Assembly: GCA_004173455.1 (NCBI GenBank)
Contig: SECL01000020.1
Location: forward strand, 1 to 64,000
Direction of reading: 5' to 3'
Length of the DNA: 64,000 bases
Source: Moraxellaceae bacterium
Lineage (GTDB): Bacteria > Pseudomonadota > Gammaproteobacteria > Pseudomonadales > Moraxellaceae
Translations under genes and position numbers: made by a program
Notes under the pieces: model-generated
Seen by the model: the letters and a program-made list of their open reading frames with translations, nothing else
What the model was told of the DNA's origin: nothing
Databases searched by the model: none
Part shown: positions 36,074 to 46,660 of the stretch, in pieces
How the letters are laid out: each line of letters opens with the position of its first letter
How positions within the stretch are numbered: the first letter of the stretch is position 1

Positions 36074-39000
36074 TTATTCAGCCGGATTCTCAGCGGGCGC
36101 GTCAGATTCAGTCTGAGTGTCATCAGCAGCCGGATCAGCATCATCGGATGAGTCAGCAGAACTTAGATCATCAGCAATAGAGTCATCTGTTGCTAAATCA
36201 TCTGTTGTCATATCTTCCAGTTCTTCAATCTCATCCAGAGACACCACGCCAACCAGCACCTCATCATCACTAACGCGAATCAGGCGCACGCCCTGCGCAT
36301 TACGGCCAGTAGTGGCAATTTCTGAAGCACGGATACGTACCAGTGTTCCGCCATTAGAGATCAATAGCAATTCATGATGTTCATCAATGGATACCGCACC
36401 CACCAGCTCACCATTACGCTCACTGGTTTTAATGGCAATTACCCCCTTACCACCACGTTTCTTGGTCGGATAATCACCCACTGGGGTACGCTTGCCGTAA
36501 CCATTGGCACAAGCAGTCAGCACTTCACCATTTTCTGGCACAACGACCAGCGATACAATACGCGCACCGGTGCTGTCACAGCCCGCTTCGCTATCATCTT
36601 GGTCATCGCTATCGGATACCTGATCCTGATCAAGCTCCTGCTCGACTTCCTGCCCACCGCCAATTCGCATGCCACGCACGCCCTTGGCAGTACGGCCCAT
36701 GGCACGTGCATCGGTTTCTGCAAAGCGAATCGCTTTACCCTCATTGGAGAACAGCATGATTTGCTGCTCGCCATCGGTAATGGCTACCCCAATCAGGGTG
36801 TCATCACCGTTGAGTTCAATCGCACGCAAGCCGTTGGAGCGCACATTACTAAACTGTTCCAGCTCAACACGTTTGACCGTTCCGCATTGAGTGGCCATAA
36901 ACACATAGTAGTTTTTAACAATGTTTTCGACTTGTGCCGCAAATTGCGTGAGTACCGGAGAATGACTTTCTTCTCCCTCAGCAGTCGGTAGGCCAAGTTG
37001 GTCATTCAATAGCGCATGCAGCGCCTTTAGCGGCTCTTTAAGAGTAGCCGGTAGTTCATCAACGCTTTCTTCACTCAAGCCTGACACTATCGCTTCTAGT
37101 GGGGTGAAATGCTCCGCAATGAGGCTTTCAGCCTGCAACAGCGTACTTTGTGCCTTAACAAAGGCTTTAAAATTGACAAAACGCTCTTTAAATTTCTTTG
37201 GAATGTCAATAACCGGCAAAATGGCAGTAATGGTTTCAGTGGCTTCTAGTGGCAATAAATTGACCATTGGGCGGCCACGAGAACCACGTGAGGCTTGTGG
37301 CACTTCATACACTTTTAGGCTATATACCTTGCCGACATTGGTAAAGCACAGCACGGTTGCATGGTTGGACGTCACTACCAGATGCTGAATAAAGTCATCT
37401 TCTTTCATGCTGGTGGCCGACTTGCCACGACCGCCACGACGCTGCGCCGCATAGTCAGACAAGGGCTGGGTCTTGGCATAACCTGTCTTGGAAACGGTCA
37501 AAACCACTTGTTCTTCTGGAATCAAGTCTTCACGCGAGAAATCAATACGGGATTCAATAATCTCAGAGCGGCGGCCATCACCATACTGATCTAAAATAGC
37601 GCGCAGCTCACCACGGATCACATCCATCAGCAAGTCAAAACTATCCAGAATGGCTTGCAGCTCGGCAATTTGACCCAGAATTTCGCTGTATTCACCCAGC
37701 AGCTTGTCTTGCTCAAGGCCAGTCAAACGATGTAAACGCAACTCTAAAATCGCACCAACCTGAGCCGGTGACAAGCGATACTGCTGCTCAGTCAGGCCAA
37801 ACGGTTTGCTTAGATCTTCACCCTCAATTTCATCGGGACGCACAGACTTGTGGCCGGATTTTTCCAGCAAAGCCAGTACACCACCAGCCTGCCACATCCC
37901 AGCCAGCAGACGCTCACGTGCCTCACTCGGATTGGCAGAAGTTTTGATGGCCTCAATAATAGCGTCGATGTTGGCCAGCGCAACCGCCAGACCTTCCAGA
38001 ATATGGCCACGTTCACGCGCCTTGCGCAACTCAAACATGGTACGGCGGGTCACGACTTCCTGACGGTGACGAATAAACGCTGCAATCAGGTCTTTTAGGT
38101 TCATCAGTTTGGGCTGGCCATTGTCCAGACAAACCATATTGATGCTAAACGAGCTTTGTAAAGGCGTATGCAAAAACAGGTTATTGACAATGATTTCGGC
38201 GTTTTCATTACGCTTCAGATCAATGGCAATCCGCATACCGTCTTTGTCAGATTCATCGCGCAGCTCGGAAATACCTTCCAGTTTTTTCTCTTTAACCAGT
38301 TCGGCAATGCGTTCAATCACGCGCGCCTTGTTGGCCTGATACGGAATTTCGGTAAACACAATGGTAATACGGCCGGTTTTCTCATCTTCTTCAAAATGAT
38401 ACTTGCCGCGGATATGCAAACGACCCTTACCCGTCCGGTAAGCATCCACGATACCGGATTTACCATAAATGATACCCCCGGTTGGGAAATCCGGCCCGCT
38501 AATGTGCTGCATCAGGCCTTCAATACTAATGTGGCTATCGTCCACATAGGCCAGACAGGCATTAATCACTTCAGTCAGGTTGTGTGGTGCCATATTGGTG
38601 GCCATACCCACCGCAATACCGGCAGCACCATTGACCAGCAAATTGGGAAAACGAGTGGGCATGACCTGCGGAATACGCTCGGAGCCATCGTAGTTGTCTT
38701 CCCAGTCTACGGTGTCTTTTTCAAGATCAGCCAGTAGTTCATGCGCAAGGCGGGTCATACGCACTTCGGTATAACGCATGGCCGCCGCGCTATCACCATC
38801 CACCGAACCAAAGTTACCCTGACCATCGACCAGCAGGTAACGCAGGCTAAAATCCTGTGCCATGCGGACAATGGTATCGTAGACAGCCGTATCGCCATGC
38901 GGGTGATATTTACCGATCACGTCACCCACCACACGGGCAGATTTTTTGTAAGCTTTGTTGTAATCGTTGCCCAGCTCATGCATGGCAAACAAAACACGGC

Positions 39001-39130
39001 GATGCACTGGTTTTAGACCATCGCGTACATCTGGCAATGCACGCGATACAATGACGCTCATGGCATAATCAAGATAAGAATGCTTGAGTTCTTCCTCAAT
39101 GGCAATCGGTAGAATTTCCGACACGCTCAT
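36074..39130 (-). CDS. gyrA: DNA gyrase subunit A with an extra segment in the C-terminal domain
   Basis: Breaks and rejoins DNA in the A2B2 gyrase. Catalytic Tyr120 in [13 protein letters not shown] reads [10 protein letters not shown], with Thr81 (E. coli Ser83) and Asp85 (E. coli Asp87). The GyrA box QRRGGRGK is present. At 1018 residues it is much longer than the usual 875-910. About 95 extra residues (about 640-735) lie between the ITAILPV and [13 protein letters not shown] strands of the beta-pinwheel, and there is an acidic insert ([11 protein letters not shown]) and a long acidic tail rich in Asp, Ser and Ala. The start MSVSEILP at 39130 is preferred over two codons upstream. Confidence 0.97.
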   Translation of the reverse strand: MSVSEILPIAIEEELKHSYLDYAMSVIVSRALPDVRDGLKPVHRRVLFAMHELGNDYNKAYKKSARVVGDVIGKYHPHGDTAVYDTIVRMAQDFSLRYLLVDGQGNFGSVDGDSAAAMRYTEVRMTRLAHELLADLEKDTVDWEDNYDGSERIPQVMPTRFPNLLVNGAAGIAVGMATNMAPHNLTEVINACLAYVDDSHISIEGLMQHISGPDFPTGGIIYGKSGIVDAYRTGKGRLHIRGKYHFEEDEKTGRITIVFTEIPYQANKARVIERIAELVKEKKLEGISELRDESDKDGMRIAIDLKRNENAEIIVNNLFLHTPLQSSFSINMVCLDNGQPKLMNLKDLIAAFIRHRQEVVTRRTMFELRKARERGHILEGLAVALANIDAIIEAIKTSANPSEARERLLAGMWQAGGVLALLEKSGHKSVRPDEIEGEDLSKPFGLTEQQYRLSPAQVGAILELRLHRLTGLEQDKLLGEYSEILGQIAELQAILDSFDLLMDVIRGELRAILDQYGDGRRSEIIESRIDFSREDLIPEEQVVLTVSKTGYAKTQPLSDYAAQRRGGRGKSATSMKEDDFIQHLVVTSNHATVLCFTNVGKVYSLKVYEVPQASRGSRGRPMVNLLPLEATETITAILPVIDIPKKFKERFVNFKAFVKAQSTLLQAESLIAEHFTPLEAIVSGLSEESVDELPATLKEPLKALHALLNDQLGLPTAEGEESHSPVLTQFAAQVENIVKNYYVFMATQCGTVKRVELEQFSNVRSNGLRAIELNGDDTLIGVAITDGEQQIMLFSNEGKAIRFAETDARAMGRTAKGVRGMRIGGGQEVEQELDQDQVSDSDDQDDSEAGCDSTGARIVSLVVVPENGEVLTACANGYGKRTPVGDYPTKKRGGKGVIAIKTSERNGELVGAVSIDEHHELLLISNGGTLVRIRASEIATTGRNAQGVRLIRVSDDEVLVGVVSLDEIEELEDMTTDDLATDDSIADDLSSADSSDDADPAADDTQTESDAPAENPAE

Positions 39131-39552
39131 GCCCACTCCTTTACTGGCTTTTCGCCTATTTAGAATTCAAAAATCAGTCGCCTACCGCTTTAAAATACAA
39201 AGTCAAAACAGTAAAAAACGTTACAATAAAAAGTGTTAGGATTTTAGCATAATTGGTCAATATTATCTAAATTTTATTATATGGCACCTAATTATTTATT
39301 AATTTATTTCAATCAGTTAGATATCAGGATTTATAAATTGTATTTTTAATACAAAACTCAATTTTTACAGCAAAAACTGGGCTTTTAACTCTGTATATAA
39401 TTTAGCTTATTTTCAAAAAATCACTGGATAACCGGTTAGACTATTCAACGCTGTTAAGCCTTCATTTGACTAAAAAATGGGCTGGCAGACGCATCTTTAT
39501 GAAAGCATGCCCTGCCAGTCAGTTCATTGCAGTGTTTATAAAGCAGCGTTTA
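39131..39552. other. Gene-free stretch upstream of gyrA
   Basis: A 422-base AT-rich stretch with no credible gene. It must contain the gyrA promoter at its right end in the minus direction and, near 39472-39518, the end of the YqiK transcript. No other structure seen. Confidence 0.5.
39472..39518 (-). terminator. Terminator of the PspA-YqiJ-YqiK operon
   Basis: CTGGCAG (39482-39488) pairs with CTGCCAG (39512-39518), with an inner GCAT/ATGC pairing; on the minus strand a run of T (bases 39472-39477) follows close behind. Confidence 0.65.
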
Positions 39553-41265
39553 TCAATCTGTAGCTTGTTCTACAGCAGGCGCTGTGGTGGTTGCCGGGAT
39601 CATGGCTGCCAGTGATTCTGAAATACCAGTGATACCCTCATTATTTAAACCCGCATCTTTCATGACGGCATCAATAATGGGTTTGGCAATCTGGTATTGC
39701 AAGGCAGAATTGACCACCTGTTCCGGGAATGTCGCTCCTTTACCAGAACCTGTTCCGTCTGCGCCAGTCGCATTGCCCTGATTATCCTGGCCTAAGCCAT
39801 TCACCTGAAAAATACGGATAGAATCAATTTTTTCCATTGGTTTCACGGCTTGCGCAATAATCTGCGGCAACTGCTCAAGCAGCTTGGTACGCACCTGCAA
39901 ATCCACCTGTGCCACAGACAGCGTATTTAGGGCTTCATTCAATGCCCGGCGGCCTTCCGCTTCGGCCATGGCAGCCGCCTGACGCGCCGCCGCTTCTACC
40001 CGGATGGCTTCGGCACGGTCAATGGACGCATCTTTTTCAGCCGCAGCAGCAACCTTGACTGCAATGGCATTTTGCTGAGCCTGTTTTTCTGCCTCAATCA
40101 GCTCAATCGATTTTTGACGCTCGGCAATTGCCACTTCACGTGCGGTAACCACGTCTTCTTCTGATTTTACAGCGTTGGCACGTGCTTCATTGGCCTCTGC
40201 ATCTGCTTCAGACTGCTCACGTGATTTATTGGCAATGGCAATTTGCGTGTCCTGCTTGGCAATTTCAATTTGCTTGCGCTGCTCGGCGCGTTGTACTTCA
40301 GTCTGGCGGTCACTTTCAATGGTACGGGTTTGAATGGCCAGATTTTTTTCAATTTCAGCGGCTTTAATTTCACGCTCGGCCACAATACGCTTTTCACTCA
40401 CCTGACGCGCTGCTTCAATTTGCACCGATTCGGCTTCGCGCGAACGCTCTGCTTGCTGTTTGGCAATTTGGGCGGCTTGCTCAGCGCGTGCTGTTTCAAT
40501 TTCTTGTTGTTGTGCCAATGTGGCAAACTCCTGCTCTTTTTCAATCAGGATTTTCTGGCGTGACGCTTCCAGATTTTTGCTGCGCACCTGGACTTCGGTG
40601 TCCTGCTCAACGTCATTGCGCTGCTTACGGCGTGATTCTGTTTGCTCGGTTAAGCGTGTCAAACCTTCGGCATCAAAGGCATTGTCTGGATTAAAAAAAC
40701 GCTTGTCGGTTTGATCCAGACTGGTGAGCGATACTGATTCCAGCTCAAGTCCGTTTTTTTCCAGATCTTCTGCCACCGCATTTTGCACCGCTAAAACAAA
40801 ATCACGACGCATGTCCTGCAACTCTTGAATACTCATGGTGGCAGCGGTGGCACGTAATGAGTCGACAAATTTATCTTCGACCAGTATTTTTAGCTCATTG
40901 GGATTTAGAGTGCGTGCACCCAAAGTTTGCGCTGCTGTACTCACCGCCTCTACCGTTTGTTTAACCCGTACAAAAAAGGCTGCGGTGACATCTACGCGCA
41001 TACGGTCGCGGGTAATCAAGCTTTCCTTTTCGCGGCGCATCACTTCAAGTTTAAGCGTATTCATGTTGACCATGACCAGCTCATGGAAAACTGGCAGCAC
41101 GAGCGCGCCTCCATCCATGATGACCTTTTGGCCACCCAGTCCGGTGCGTACAAATGCCATTTCCTTGCTAGCACGTTTATAAAGGCGCGCTAAAATCAGG
41201 CCAAATACAATAATAGTAATAAGGATAACTGCCCCCAAAACCCCAATTTCAATTAAATTTTGCAT
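39553..41265 (-). CDS. yqiK: Flotillin-family membrane protein (YqiK-like)
   Basis: A 570-residue flotillin. One N-terminal membrane segment (about 5-26), an SPFH/band-7 domain (about 35-210) and a very long Glu/Ala/Gln-rich coiled coil (about 210-470). It assembles into membrane scaffolds. It is last in a three-gene operon with a YqiJ-like protein and a PspA-family protein, a combination linked to membrane stress. Confidence 0.9.
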   Translation of the reverse strand: MQNLIEIGVLGAVILITIIVFGLILARLYKRASKEMAFVRTGLGGQKVIMDGGALVLPVFHELVMVNMNTLKLEVMRREKESLITRDRMRVDVTAAFFVRVKQTVEAVSTAAQTLGARTLNPNELKILVEDKFVDSLRATAATMSIQELQDMRRDFVLAVQNAVAEDLEKNGLELESVSLTSLDQTDKRFFNPDNAFDAEGLTRLTEQTESRRKQRNDVEQDTEVQVRSKNLEASRQKILIEKEQEFATLAQQQEIETARAEQAAQIAKQQAERSREAESVQIEAARQVSEKRIVAEREIKAAEIEKNLAIQTRTIESDRQTEVQRAEQRKQIEIAKQDTQIAIANKSREQSEADAEANEARANAVKSEEDVVTAREVAIAERQKSIELIEAEKQAQQNAIAVKVAAAAEKDASIDRAEAIRVEAAARQAAAMAEAEGRRALNEALNTLSVAQVDLQVRTKLLEQLPQIIAQAVKPMEKIDSIRIFQVNGLGQDNQGNATGADGTGSGKGATFPEQVVNSALQYQIAKPIIDAVMKDAGLNNEGITGISESLAAMIPATTTAPAVEQATD

Positions 41266-41306
41266 TTTTATCTCATTAAAAAACTTAAAAACAATGATTC
41301 ACACGA

Positions 41307-41933
41307 TCAGATCAAAGTCGGATGCGGATTTTCAATCACCCGATACACTGATCCCATTTTTTTTATTAGTAGCACCTGCATGCCTTGTGTTAATTGCAGG
41401 TCTTCTAAATCTGGCTCCACCAAAATAAAATAAGATCGACCATCGGTATCACGTAAACGCGCTTGAGCTGCAAGGATTTTCTGGCTTGATACTGCCGTAA
41501 CCAGCGCTACCCTGCCCACAAATTCACTTTCACTAATGGCTGAGCTTTCATCTCGTGGCACAATATAAGCCAGCCATTTACCGCCAAGTCGAACGCTAGC
41601 CATTGCGCCAAAAAATGCAGGAATAAAAGCAATGAACGCAGGCAAATAAAAGCCCAAAAGATTGCGGGCAAAAATTTGTACCGCATAGCCAGCGACTGAA
41701 AAACTGGCTAAAAACAGGATAAGCAGAATTAAACTTGGCACTTTGCCCACATGCAGCCAGCCCAATACACCATCGAGTCCACCATCAACAGCAGGTTCAG
41801 GCAATAGGCTATCAATCCAGCTACTGGGACTAAGCGCTGTGATCAAACCAATCACCTCCAGCACTGTGAGGCCAAGCATCACCAATAACGCCACTCCAAA
41901 AGGCAAGGTTTGAGTAGCCACAAATAAGCTCAT
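41307..41933 (-). CDS. yqiJ: YqiJ-like membrane protein with OB-fold domain
   Basis: A 208-residue protein with three to four hydrophobic segments in the first 130 residues and a C-terminal soluble domain (about 140-205, FVGRVALVTA...RDTDGRSYFILVEPD) of the NfeD/OB-fold type. NfeD-like proteins work with flotillins; yqiK follows 41 bases downstream. Overlaps the PspA-like gene stop by 4 bases. Confidence 0.85.
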   Translation of the reverse strand: MSLFVATQTLPFGVALLVMLGLTVLEVIGLITALSPSSWIDSLLPEPAVDGGLDGVLGWLHVGKVPSLILLILFLASFSVAGYAVQIFARNLLGFYLPAFIAFIPAFFGAMASVRLGGKWLAYIVPRDESSAISESEFVGRVALVTAVSSQKILAAQARLRDTDGRSYFILVEPDLEDLQLTQGMQVLLIKKMGSVYRVIENPHPTLI

Positions 41934-42604
41934 GATTGATTATTTGCCTTAAGCCGCGCTAGACGCTCTTCAACCTGGTTTTGATGCATCATGTCTTCCA
42001 GTTCTTTTAACTGGGCAGCCTGTTGCAAGGTTGCGCCGGCGGCTGCGGGTGACAAACCGGTTTGACGCTCATAAATCTTGTCAAAAGCATTGGTGGCCTG
42101 ATCCAAACGTTGCTCCTTGGTAGAACCGGGTTTGCCTGTTCCACCAGCTTGGCTTGCTGCCTGACGCGACTTTCGAAATTCATTTAAGGCTTCGGTCATT
42201 TCCCGGCGCTTGGCCATCAGGGCATTGATATAGCCTTTAAGCTCGGTTTCTTTATCATTTAGGCTGGCCAGTGACTGCTCCAGTACCGGTAATTGTGCTT
42301 CAATATCCAGTTGCCGCGCGACTGCCACACGTGCCAGATCATCTCGTGATGCATTGATGGCCGTGTTGATTTGTAATGACAGGGTATTATGCTGGCTGGT
42401 CTGGGTGGCATGCTGTTGCTGTACCAGATGGCGATTGGCACTGACGGTGCCCAGCTCATGCTGCACTTCGGCGATCACTTTATCAACTTCCCGTAAGGCC
42501 TGTTCCATCACAGCATCAGGCGCCAGATTTTCAATTTTATCAATTAATGCGTGGGCACTTCCTGCAACAACCCGTCCTACCCGATCACTTAAACTATCGA
42601 CCAT
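41930..42604 (-). CDS. PspA/IM30-family protein
   Basis: A 224-residue coiled-coil protein of the PspA/Vipp1 (ESCRT-III-like) family: VDSLSDRVGRVVAGSAHALID at the start, then long helices with heptad patterns. Binds and stabilises the inner membrane. First gene of the operon with yqiJ and yqiK. No pspF or pspBC nearby, so control differs from the E. coli psp system. Confidence 0.85.
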   Translation of the reverse strand: MVDSLSDRVGRVVAGSAHALIDKIENLAPDAVMEQALREVDKVIAEVQHELGTVSANRHLVQQQHATQTSQHNTLSLQINTAINASRDDLARVAVARQLDIEAQLPVLEQSLASLNDKETELKGYINALMAKRREMTEALNEFRKSRQAASQAGGTGKPGSTKEQRLDQATNAFDKIYERQTGLSPAAAGATLQQAAQLKELEDMMHQNQVEERLARLKANNQS

Positions 42605-42803
42605 TTTTTACTCCTTATTATGACTTTAATTACTTTTGGCCAAGAAATCATATAAGGTTTTAAAGGCATTCACAATCAAAAGTGCTCTTTATAGAAGGCT
42701 TTAAAGCAAGCCAACCGGAACGAGCCAATAGTATACTTTAAAAAGGTTTTTTTATTTTTTATGGGCTTGAAGCATAAACGATAGACCATCACCCGCAGAC
42801 CAT

Positions 42804-42833
42804 AAAAAACGCCCCTAATCAGGAGCGTTTTTT
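42804..42833 (-). terminator. Terminator after etfA
   Basis: AAAAAACGCCCCT-AATC-AGGAGCGTTTTTT, one C-A mismatch in the stem, with T-run on the minus strand. Confidence 0.8.
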
Positions 42834-42856
42834 AGTTCAGGATTAAAATCTGAAAA

Positions 42857-43789
42857 TTACAGCTTGCTCACCAGCTCTGGGACGATGGTGTTTAAATCAC
42901 CCACCAACCAGTAATCTGCAACAGCATTGATCGGCGCTTCTTCGTCTTTGTTGATAGCAACAATAACTTTAGAATCTTTCATACCGGCCAAATGCTGGAT
43001 GGCACCAGAGATACCAACAGCAACGTACAGGCTTGGCGCAACGATCTTACCAGTCTGACCCACTTGCAGGTCGTTTGGTACAAAACCAGCATCAACCGCA
43101 GCACGTGAAGCACCCAGTGCAGCGCCCAGCTTGTCAGCCAGCGGCTCCAGAACTTTATAGTAGTTCTCACCAGAACCCACACCGCGACCACCGGAAACCA
43201 CAATCTTGGCAGAAGTTAGTTCAGGACGGTCAGACTTGGCCAGCTCTTCGCCAACAAAGCTAGAAACACCAGCATCTTCAACAGTGCCAACCGCTTCAAC
43301 AGTTGCAGAACCGCCTTCAGTTGCCGCAGCATCAAAACCAGTGGTACGTACAGTAATCACTTTGATGGACTCAGAAGACTGAACCGTTGCAATCGCATTA
43401 CCGGCATAGATTGGGCGCTTGAACGTATCAGCACTATCAACCGCAATGATTTCAGAAATCATGCTGACATCCAGCAACGCAGCAACCCGTGGCAGAATGT
43501 TTTTGCCGTTGGTGGTTGCAGGTGCCAGAATGTGCGTGTAGTTGCTGCCCAGATCAACAATCAACTTGGCTACATTTTCAGCCAGTTGATGTGCATAGGC
43601 CGCGTTGTCAGCCAGTAATACCTTGCTCACACCAGCAATCTTGGCAGCAGCATCAGCAGCAGCCTGTGCATTTTGACCAGCAACCAATACATGAATGTCA
43701 CCGCCAATCTTTTGCGCAGCAGTCACTGTATTTAATGTTGCAGACAGAATAGAATTGTTGTCGTGTTCGGCGTAAACCAGAATACTCAT
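42857..43789 (-). CDS. etfA: Electron transfer flavoprotein alpha subunit
   Basis: A 310-residue FAD-binding subunit. The C-terminal FAD domain shows [36 protein letters not shown] and [17 protein letters not shown]. It passes electrons from acyl-CoA dehydrogenases to ETF:ubiquinone oxidoreductase. Downstream of etfB by 22 bases. Confidence 0.97.
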   Translation of the reverse strand: MSILVYAEHDNNSILSATLNTVTAAQKIGGDIHVLVAGQNAQAAADAAAKIAGVSKVLLADNAAYAHQLAENVAKLIVDLGSNYTHILAPATTNGKNILPRVAALLDVSMISEIIAVDSADTFKRPIYAGNAIATVQSSESIKVITVRTTGFDAAATEGGSATVEAVGTVEDAGVSSFVGEELAKSDRPELTSAKIVVSGGRGVGSGENYYKVLEPLADKLGAALGASRAAVDAGFVPNDLQVGQTGKIVAPSLYVAVGISGAIQHLAGMKDSKVIVAINKDEEAPINAVADYWLVGDLNTIVPELVSKL

Positions 43790-43811
43790 CGTTTGAATTC
43801 CTTACCGAAAA

Positions 43812-44561
43812 TTAAATTACTTTAGCTTCGTTTCTGAGCTTTTCAACCAGCTCATCAACAGACTTAACCTGAACACCAGCAGAACGTTCAGCAGGCGCTT
43901 CAACCGACAAGGTTTTTAGCTTGGTGCCAGTGGCCACGCCGTAATCGCTTGGAGATTTGGTATCCAGTGGCTTTTTACGGGCTTTCATAATGTTAGGCAA
44001 TGCTGCATAACGTGGCTCGTTCAAGCGCAGATCGGTTGTGATGATAGCTGGCAATGCCAGTTCAACAGTTTGCAGGCCGCCGTCAACTTCACGGGTAACC
44101 TGTACCTTGCCGCCATCAACCTTAACTTCAGAGGCAAATGTACCCTGACCTGCACCCATCAGTGCTGCCAGCATTTGACCAACTTGATTGCTGTCATCAT
44201 CAATCGCTTGTTTACCCAATAGGATAACTTGCGGCTGTTCCTGATCAACAACACCTTTAAGGATTTTGGCAACTTCCAGAGCACCAATTTCATCATCAGT
44301 TTGAACCAGAATGCCGCGATCAGCACCCAGAGCCAGCGCAGAGCGAATTTGTTCCTGAGCAGCTTGTGGGCCAACAGAAACAACAATAATTTCTGTAACC
44401 GCACCTTTTTCTTTTAAACGTACTGCTTCTTCAACCGCAATTTCACAAAATGGGTTAATAGACATTTTGACGTTGGTTAGATCAACACCAGTCTTGTCCG
44501 CTTTTACGCGAACTTTGACGTTGGCATCGACAACGCGTTTAACAGCAACAAGAGCCTTCAT
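43812..44561 (-). CDS. etfB: Electron transfer flavoprotein beta subunit
   Basis: A 249-residue AMP-binding subunit: [20 protein letters not shown] start, [16 protein letters not shown], and the [18 protein letters not shown] family signature. First gene of etfBA. Confidence 0.97.
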   Translation of the reverse strand: MKALVAVKRVVDANVKVRVKADKTGVDLTNVKMSINPFCEIAVEEAVRLKEKGAVTEIIVVSVGPQAAQEQIRSALALGADRGILVQTDDEIGALEVAKILKGVVDQEQPQVILLGKQAIDDDSNQVGQMLAALMGAGQGTFASEVKVDGGKVQVTREVDGGLQTVELALPAIITTDLRLNEPRYAALPNIMKARKKPLDTKSPSDYGVATGTKLKTLSVEAPAERSAGVQVKSVDELVEKLRNEAKVI

Positions 44562-44802
44562 GGAATCCTCGGCTTTTTAGCTAATCAATGAAACGGAAGT
44601 GTCAAAACACCCCGATGTGGAATGGTGCGTTATCTTGCTATGTGAGCGTAAACAGGTCAAGTCACAAAACCCCGTAGACTAAAAAAAACCAGCAATTAAA
44701 AGAGTTTTTTGCACAAAATGACACAAAACCCACGCCAGTGACTGCTTGTAGGTCTAAAGTCATGTGAGTGGCTGAATTTATACAAATTGCAGTAGAAGTT
44801 TG

Positions 44803-44831
44803 TTGACAACGTAAATTGTCTAATTTAACTT
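44803..44831 (+). promoter_or_regulatory. Likely promoter with an overlapping palindrome
   Basis: TTGACA (44803-44808) then 17 bases and TAACTT (44826-44831). Between the boxes GACAACGTAAATTGTC (44805-44820) is an imperfect palindrome, a typical place for a TetR-type repressor. It lies 55 bases ahead of the gene at 44886, within the 324-base etfB-44886 spacer that holds nothing else visible. Confidence 0.4.
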
Positions 44832-44885
44832 ACAGTGAATATGCATTATTTCCCTCATTCTACCTATAAAACGAGGAATGCCATC

Positions 44886-45749
44886 ATGACCCGTACAACG
44901 GCATCTACCAGCCCACGCGGTACTTCAACGATTCAGGTACGTCGCCAGTCTTTTGATTTTGCGACCACTCCAAAATACTATTTTGATAACAACCCATTAC
45001 TGTCTTATTTGTTGACTGCACTCTCGCTTACGTTTCCACATGGAGAGCGGTTTTTTGTGCATAGCGTCCGTAATGTGCGTGACCGGATTAAAGATGATAC
45101 TCTACAAAAGGAAGTGTCTGCTTTTATCGGTCAAGAAGCCATGCATAGCCACGCGCATGAAGACTTTAATACTTTTGTTGAAAGTTTGGGAATAGATATT
45201 CAGCCCATTTTACAAAGCGAATATGAAAAAATTGAATATGCCAAAACCAAATTAAGCAGCAAACAACAACTGGCGGTTACCTGCGCGCTAGAGCATTTTA
45301 CCGCAATTATTGCACAGTACCTGCTGGAACATCCCGACTTTCACAAGCAGTTAAATCCTCGGGTGGCGCAGTTGTGGATGTGGCACGCCTTGGAAGAAAC
45401 CGAACATAAGGCGGTGGCGTTTGATGTGTATCAGGAAGTTTTTGCCGATCAAGCCATTCGTAAACGGATTATGCGCGTTATTACAACGACTTTCCTGTCG
45501 CGTATTAGCTATTTGACTTTCAAGTTATTGCTGAATGATCCGGTTGGGCGCAAGCAGTGGCGTCAACATATTGCGGCACTTAAACAGTTAAAAGATGTGT
45601 TTAGCACACTGGCACCCGCTTATCTGGATTATTATCAGGATAATTTTCACCCAAACCAGCATGACAGTACACAGATTACCGCACAGTGGCGTGAGCAATT
45701 ATTTGGTGAGCAAATTGATAAAGAAGTTGCCAGTGCTGCCATTCATTAA
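44886..45749 (+). CDS. Predicted metal-dependent hydrolase (PF10118, ferritin-like)
   Basis: A 287-residue protein of the PF10118 family. Helices carry likely di-metal ligands in order: FIGQEAMHSHAHEDF, CALEHFTAIIA and WMWHALEETEHKAVAFDVY (E, ExxH pattern of ferritin-like di-iron proteins). Exact activity unknown; relatives are often near fatty acid and aldehyde metabolism genes. ATG at 44886 has GAGGA upstream and is better than 44835. Confidence 0.85.
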   Translation: MTRTTASTSPRGTSTIQVRRQSFDFATTPKYYFDNNPLLSYLLTALSLTFPHGERFFVHSVRNVRDRIKDDTLQKEVSAFIGQEAMHSHAHEDFNTFVESLGIDIQPILQSEYEKIEYAKTKLSSKQQLAVTCALEHFTAIIAQYLLEHPDFHKQLNPRVAQLWMWHALEETEHKAVAFDVYQEVFADQAIRKRIMRVITTTFLSRISYLTFKLLLNDPVGRKQWRQHIAALKQLKDVFSTLAPAYLDYYQDNFHPNQHDSTQITAQWREQLFGEQIDKEVASAAIH

Positions 45750-45801
45750 AGCAGCGTATTAACCTAGTAATTGTTTTAACGTATTAATAGTTTCCTGACA
45801 T

Positions 45802-45837
45802 AAAAAAGCCTGATTATTGATTTAATCAGGCTTTTTT
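45802..45837 (+). terminator. Rho-independent terminator
   Basis: AAAAAAGCCTGATTA and TAATCAGGCTTTTTT form a perfect 15-bp stem around a 6-base loop. Confidence 0.9.
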
Positions 45838-45930
45838 ATGGCTTGCCCGTAGGATGGCAGCACGACGCTATCACTGGCTGAATAGCTATTTCTTAGTTTT
45901 AGACCTTATTCACGTAAAAATCATTACTTT

Positions 45931-46020
45931 TTATTCAACAATAACGTTACTGCTCGGTAATTCTTTCACAGCATTATGTAGCTGTTTTATAAAATTTAAT
46001 GCCAATTCTTTTTTATACGG
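45931..46020 (-). pseudogene. Possible C-terminal relic of a regulator gene
   Basis: In the 395-base gap before the molybdenum operon the minus strand reads PYKKELALNFIKQLHNAVKEL and ends a few residues later in VIVE and TAA. It resembles the last helix of a LysR-type regulator, which often sits divergent to such operons. No more of the gene is readable. Weak call. Confidence 0.2.
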
Positions 46021-46144
46021 TTATTGTTTTTAAAACTTAGGCCAGCCACTGATCAATAATAATTTTCAATGGATTAAAGCCCAGCCTGCACACTGTCTTT
46101 TAGCCACACCAATACGTTTAAACAGTTAGCCATAGAGATTTGTC

Positions 46145-46660
46145 ATGAAAATTAATATCAATAGAACGGATTACGAGGTTGATGTCGACATACGCACTAC
46201 CCTGCTGGATTTGTGTCGAGAACATCTGGATTTGACGGGTTCAAAAAAAGGCTGTGATCATGGCCAATGCGGTGCCTGTACGATGCTGGTTAATGGCCGT
46301 CGCATTAATAGCTGTTTAAGCTTGGCCATCATGCACGAAGACGATGAAATCACCACGATTGAAGGCATGGGTGCGCCGGGTGCGTTAATTCCGATGCAGG
46401 AAGCGTTCGTCGAAGAAGATGCGTACCAGTGTGGCTACTGTACGGTAGGTCAGATTTGCTCGGCAATGGGCATGATTGAAGAATTAAAACAGGGTTGGCC
46501 AAGTCATGTGACCCAGTCGCTGGATGGACAGCCACTATTGAGCGATGAAGAAATTGCTGAACGCATGAGTGGCAATATCTGCCGCTGCTCGGCCTACCCC
46601 AATATCGTCAGAGCCATTAAACGGGTTGCAGCCAATAGCTTACATGAGGAAAAAGCATGA
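46145..46660 (+). CDS. Molybdenum hydroxylase small subunit, 2x[2Fe-2S] (PaoA-like)
   Basis: A 171-residue iron-sulfur subunit. The plant-ferredoxin-type cluster is bound by [16 protein letters not shown] plus a later Cys (NSC), the second by [12 protein letters not shown] and CRCSAYPNI. It lacks the Tat signal peptide of E. coli PaoA, so the enzyme is probably cytoplasmic. Overlaps the next gene by 4 bases. Confidence 0.92.
   Translation: MKININRTDYEVDVDIRTTLLDLCREHLDLTGSKKGCDHGQCGACTMLVNGRRINSCLSLAIMHEDDEITTIEGMGAPGALIPMQEAFVEEDAYQCGYCTVGQICSAMGMIEELKQGWPSHVTQSLDGQPLLSDEEIAERMSGNICRCSAYPNIVRAIKRVAANSLHEEKA

Noticed and set aside
36374-36991. 205-codon plus-strand frame opposite the gyrA C-terminal region
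   Set aside because: Shadow of gyrA; composition is explained by the opposite strand.
38168-38737. 189-codon plus-strand frame opposite gyrA
   Set aside because: It is antisense to a strongly conserved gene and has no family-like sequence or ribosome site.
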